A stretch of 64,000 bases of DNA from Nocardioides sp. zg-1228 (GTDB taxonomy: Bacteria; Actinomycetota; Actinomycetes; Propionibacteriales; Nocardioidaceae): positions 3,720,001-3,784,000 of the forward strand of contig NZ_CP070961.1 of assembly GCF_017086465.1 (NCBI RefSeq), in the 5' to 3' direction. Below are positions 63,313-64,000 of this stretch, piece after piece. Position 1 is the stretch's first letter, and every line of letters starts with the position of its first letter. The translations under genes were made by a program, and so were the position numbers. The notes below the pieces were generated by a model that worked only from the letters and a program-made list of their open reading frames with translations, made no database searches and was not told the DNA's origin.

Positions 63313-64000
63313 GGCACCGGCCCGTCCGCGCGGTGCTCGCGGCGGGCCTGTCCCTCGCCGTCCTGGCCGGGTGCTCCGGCGGCGGTGCCGCCGGTCCCGA
63401 GGAGCTCAGCGACCCCGCCCCGGCCGCCGCGGTCGGGGACGGCGAGGCCACGGCTTCGCCGGTCTCGGACCCGGAGGTCGCCGAGCGGGTGGAGCCCGAC
63501 CTCGACGTGGCGGTGTCGACCCCGCGCGAGGACAGCCTCTACCCCGCGGTGGGCGACCCGCGGGTGGACGCGCTGCACTACGACCTCGACCTCGACTGGG
63601 ACCCCGAGGCCGAGCACCTGACCGCGTCGGCCACGGTGACGTTCCGCGCCACCCGCAGCGCGCCGCGCTTCCAGCTCGACCTCGGGCGCCCGCTCACCGT
63701 CGGCCGGCTGACCCTCGACGGCGAGCCCGCCGCGTTCTCCCGCCGGGGCAAGGACCTCGTCGTGGACGCGCCCATCGAGGCCGACCAGCGCTACGAGCTG
63801 TCCCTCGACTACGTCGGCACGCCCCGCCCGATCCCGGCGCCCACCACCCGCGGCGACTTCGCCAGCACCGGCTTCACCGTCACCGACGCCGGCGAGGTGT
63901 GGACGATGCAGGAGCCCCACGGCGCCTTCACGTGGTACCCCGTCAACGACCATCCCTCCGACAAGGCTCTCTACGACATCACCGTGCACGCGCCGCGCGG
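63309..64000 (+). CDS. M1 family metallopeptidase lipoprotein, partial (5' part)
   Basis: The first ~230 residues are present; the zinc site lies beyond the window. The signal peptide RHRPVRAVLAAGLSLAVLAGCSGG has the lipobox LAGC (Cys22), so the enzyme should be anchored to the outer face of the membrane. After a Pro/Ala-rich linker comes the M1 N-terminal beta domain: YPAVGDPRVDALHYDLDLDWDPEAEHLTASATVTFRA and GEVWTMQEPHGAFTWYPVNDHPSDKALYDI, a strong M1 signature. The ATG overlaps the sigma-factor stop (ATGA), so the two are coexpressed. Confidence 0.88.
   Translation, partial: MRHRPVRAVLAAGLSLAVLAGCSGGGAAGPEELSDPAPAAAVGDGEATASPVSDPEVAERVEPDLDVAVSTPREDSLYPAVGDPRVDALHYDLDLDWDPEAEHLTASATVTFRATRSAPRFQLDLGRPLTVGRLTLDGEPAAFSRRGKDLVVDAPIEADQRYELSLDYVGTPRPIPAPTTRGDFASTGFTVTDAGEVWTMQEPHGAFTWYPVNDHPSDKALYDITVHAPR

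Overview
The window is very GC-rich actinobacterial chromosome. Mycothiol-dependent-type DinB proteins, a mycobacterial-style membrane ETF dehydrogenase, IdeR/DtxR-type iron boxes, a DesA3-like desaturase with its oxidoreductase, and many start codons only 6-8 nt behind a TANNNT-like -10 all fit a Nocardioides-like member of Nocardioidaceae. That placement is inference; no rRNA is present. Gene density is high, many operons use 4-nt ATGA/GTGA overlaps, and I see no integrase, transposase, prophage or CRISPR array.

Layout. 1-3.1 kb (minus): histidine-utilisation genes hutI (cut by the window edge), hutF and an M20 amidohydrolase. 3.2-7.6 kb: nitroreductase, M20 peptidase and MFS transporter operon, then a mycothiol-type DinB protein and a PspC protein. 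7.8-11 kb (minus): malQ and a NarL-type two-component system. 11.2-14 kb (minus): a tightly overlapping vanX-like / alr / ddl cassette for D-Ala-D-Ala metabolism. 14-18.2 kb: DUF1992 protein, two CitE/malyl-CoA-lyase-like enzymes, a micro membrane protein and an M48 protease. 18.3-26.2 kb: APH-fold kinase, hutU, hutH, two related TM/coiled-coil proteins and an IclR regulator. A 16-bp operator-like sequence is identical upstream of hutH and upstream of the M20-hutF-hutI operon, so the two separated hut blocks look like one regulon controlled by the IclR protein (HutR-like).

26.3-31.1 kb: an EtfD-like Fe-S oxidoreductase with an eight-copy SLFD tail, and a secreted RTX-like repeat protein. 31.2-32.9 kb: a HicB-like RHH protein, a DUF4097 protein and a 32-codon gene behind a perfect palindrome. 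32.9-38 kb (minus): a five-gene siderophore-uptake operon behind two overlapping iron boxes. 38-40.4 kb: dcd, a GDSL hydrolase, tRNA-Gly(CCC) followed by two tandem copies of its own 3' end, and a DUF2461 protein. 40.4-44.1 kb: Rrf2 regulator, TauE-type exporter, and a FadE5-like acyl-CoA dehydrogenase that shares an operator-like palindrome with etfD. 44.1-47.6 kb: a nested 88-bp palindrome, then an ABC exporter with a DesKR-like two-component system.

47.6-54.5 kb: small membrane protein, secreted repeat protein, mycothiol-type DinB protein, SDR, a membrane-anchored beta-propeller-like protein, small unknown genes, then a 32-bp-period repeat array that inverts at its centre and runs into a 65-nt hairpin. 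54.5-58.3 kb: DesA3-like desaturase and ferredoxin-reductase, divergent from a PucR/CdaR-type regulator across a perfect palindrome. 58.3-64 kb: YtcJ-type amidohydrolase, two related anchored proteins, a Ser/Thr kinase whose ectodomain resembles them, an ECF sigma factor whose promoter overlaps the kinase promoter, and the start of an M1 metallopeptidase lipoprotein.
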